Positions 5,402 through 6,340 of a stretch of DNA of 6,340 nucleotides are shown here, piece by piece. Source of the DNA: Ruminococcaceae bacterium UBA1213 (lineage in GTDB: Bacteria; Bacillota; Clostridia; Oscillospirales; Acutalibacteraceae). The notes beneath the pieces were generated by a model. It saw only the letters and a program-made list of their open reading frames with translations. It was not told the DNA's origin and ran no database searches. A program made the translations under genes and the position numbers. Positions within the stretch are counted from its first letter, which is position 1, and each line of letters starts with the position of its first letter. The stretch spans positions 1 to 6,340 of the forward strand of contig DBXL01000076.1 of the NCBI GenBank assembly GCA_002309275.1. The letters run 5' to 3'.

Positions 5402-5911
5402 GTGGATACAGTAATATATGTTGTAAAGCAGGGGGACACTCTCTGCGACATTGCCAAGAAGTTCAATACAACGGTAAACATGATAGCAAGGTACAACGGC
5501 ATAATTGATACAGGAATGCTTGAAACGGACAGAGTTTTAAGAATACCTGTCACAGTTGTTCCTGATTTGAAGCCATACCATGAGTACACCATTCAGGACG
5601 GTGACACCCTTTTCCAGCTTGCAGAAAAATTCGGCACGACTGTCGAGGCACTTGCCAAGCTCAACGGAATTGAAAATCCTGATGAAATATGGGCAGGAAA
5701 TATTTTAAAAATTCCTGTTTTTCCGGTAACGCTTCCCATGCCCAAGCCCGAAAGCAGTGACGGTACTATTAAATATATCGTACAGGAAGGCGACACCCTC
5801 TGGAAAATTGCCAAGCGTTTCAATGTACCGCTTGCCGATATTATCAACCTCAACAGGCTCTGCAACCCTGACTGCATTTATCCCGAACAGGTTATTATCA
5901 TACCGGAATAA
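5402..5911 (+). CDS. Leaderless protein of three LysM domains
   Basis: 169 residues from GTG 5402, chosen from the AAGGGG site at 5389-5394. LysM domains bind the N-acetylglucosamine backbone of peptidoglycan and related glycans. Three are present and account for nearly the whole protein: 5-49 (YVVKQGDTLCDIAKKF...RIPV), 61-105 (YTIQDGDTLFQLAEKF...KIPV) and 124-168 (YIVQEGDTLWKIAKRF...IIPE). Each has the GDTL turn, a helix, a central Asn (N32, N88, N149 or N151) and the closing IP strand. Linkers are short, the second Pro-rich (PMPKPESS). There is no catalytic domain, membrane helix or recognisable signal peptide. Leaderless LysM proteins in sporeformers include coat and cortex proteins such as SafA and SipL, so a mother-cell spore role is possible, and the SpoIIQ-like gene nearby is only weak support. 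Phage or substrate-binding roles are alternatives. The gene stands alone, divergent from the acetyltransferase. Confidence 0.85.
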   Translation: MDTVIYVVKQGDTLCDIAKKFNTTVNMIARYNGIIDTGMLETDRVLRIPVTVVPDLKPYHEYTIQDGDTLFQLAEKFGTTVEALAKLNGIENPDEIWAGNILKIPVFPVTLPMPKPESSDGTIKYIVQEGDTLWKIAKRFNVPLADIINLNRLCNPDCIYPEQVIIIPE

Positions 5912-5961
5912 AAAATACTCATCAACCGCATTTTTTTATGCTGGTTGATGAGTGATTTTTT
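5909..5961. terminator. Bidirectional terminator between the LysM and MIF-like genes
   Basis: ACTCATCAACC (5917-5927) pairs perfectly with GGTTGATGAGT (5943-5953). After a bulged T (5942), GCA/TGC add three more pairs around a T-rich 8-base loop. An A run (5910-5915) stands on the left and a T run (5956-5961) on the right, so both strands have a hairpin followed by U residues. It overlaps the LysM stop codon and ends 2 bases before the MIF-like stop, serving both convergent genes. Confidence 0.88.
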
Positions 5962-5962
5962 A

Positions 5963-6307
5963 TCAGAAATTATATCCGTTATATCCCCAGTATTCCACTT
6001 CCTCGTATTTTACATAGATACGGTTGGGGGCTATGCCGAGAACTTTTCCCAGAATTTCCGTTATCAGCTCTGTGAGCTGTGAATATTCATGCGGAGTTGC
6101 ACTTCCGTATATCTTCACTTCAACGAATGCAGTCGATTTGGAGTTATCGCCCTGAAAGTACATACGGCAGTTATCCTCAAAATTCAGCATGAGCCAATTT
6201 TCCGATTTTCCCCTGATGACAGAAATTGCTTTTCCAAGCTGTGTTTTCAGCATGGTTTCCTGTTCCGGCGTGATTGTTACGGATACCTTTGTGTTGATGA
6301 ACGGCAT
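5963..6307 (-). CDS. MIF/phenylpyruvate tautomerase family protein
   Basis: 114 residues, the size of animal macrophage migration inhibitory factor (MIF). Family members are trimers of the tautomerase fold that use an N-terminal proline, freed by Met removal, as catalytic base on keto-enol substrates such as phenylpyruvate. The ATG at 6307 is chosen because it puts Pro2 in place (MPFINTKVSV), although the ribosome site is weak (AGAG about 8 bases upstream). The frame stays open to the right edge, including a TTG at 6328, but a longer protein would bury the proline. Other matches to MIF are K34 in IRGKSENWLM (Lys32 of MIF), VEVKIYGS in the middle strand, IAPNRIYVKY (MIF: ISPDRVYINY) and the WGYNG ending (MIF: VGWNNSTFA). 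The CxxC of human MIF is absent and Asn97 is replaced by K100. No signal peptide. The promoter lies outside the window. Confidence 0.85.
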   Translation of the reverse strand: MPFINTKVSVTITPEQETMLKTQLGKAISVIRGKSENWLMLNFEDNCRMYFQGDNSKSTAFVEVKIYGSATPHEYSQLTELITEILGKVLGIAPNRIYVKYEEVEYWGYNGYNF

Positions 6308-6340
6308 TTTGAAATCTCTGCTACTCAAAATATGGACAAA

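Noticed and set aside
5593..5877. Minus-strand open frames opposite the LysM gene (5305-5592 and 5593-5877)
   Set aside because: They are antisense to three well-formed LysM domains, and their serine-rich products reflect the complement of the repeated GDTL codons.
6308..6328. TTG start at 6328 extending the MIF-like protein by seven residues
   Set aside because: The family requires Pro directly after the initiator Met, which only ATG 6307 provides. No ribosome site is visible before the TTG.

Overview
The window looks like a low-GC, Gram-positive anaerobe of the Clostridia, most likely a gut Ruminococcus or another member of the Oscillospiraceae. This is inferred from four things: the AT-rich base composition; consensus AAGGAGG ribosome sites; a secreted protein that combines a CBM26-like starch-binding module with C-terminal repeats of the YYKKTSDTKWT type, which I associate with ruminococcal surface proteins; and a SpoIIQ-like sporulation protein with the clostridial DWRTHxGID signature. 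I cannot name the species from sequence alone. No RNA gene, insertion sequence, CRISPR array or origin was seen.

Layout. Bases 1-147 hold the 3' end of an upstream plus-strand transcript: a possible C-terminal membrane/cell-wall anchor fragment and a strong terminator. A near-consensus extended -10 promoter at 203-231 drives a single large gene (273-3377). It encodes a 1034-residue secreted multidomain protein: signal peptide, N-terminal beta domain, complete calcineurin-like metallophosphoesterase, helical spacer, CBM26-like starch-binding module, a second beta-sandwich and three C-terminal repeats. It ends at a strong terminator and faces a convergent minus-strand pair: a GNAT acetyltransferase (4350-5195) upstream of a SpoIIQ-like LytM/M23 protein (3473-4225). 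The SpoIIQ-like gene has a possible forespore (sigma-G/F-like) promoter of its own. Divergent from the acetyltransferase is a small leaderless protein made of three LysM domains (5402-5911). Its mRNA leader carries a perfect 13-bp hairpin and repeats complementary to the start codon. A bidirectional terminator separates it from a convergent MIF/phenylpyruvate-tautomerase-type gene (5963-6307), which begins just inside the right edge.

How the genes relate. This appears to be a chromosomal stretch of mostly single-gene units and not one operon or system. Two genes relate to the cell envelope or spore: the SpoIIQ-like protein (forespore channel and engulfment) and the LysM protein (peptidoglycan binding from inside the cell, possibly spore-associated). 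Two products bear on life in a gut: the starch-binding phosphoesterase, which may act on phosphorylated starch or on phosphoesters near starch granules, and the MIF homologue, whose animal counterparts are cytokines. The least ordinary items are the phosphoesterase/CBM26 architecture and the structured leader of the LysM gene.
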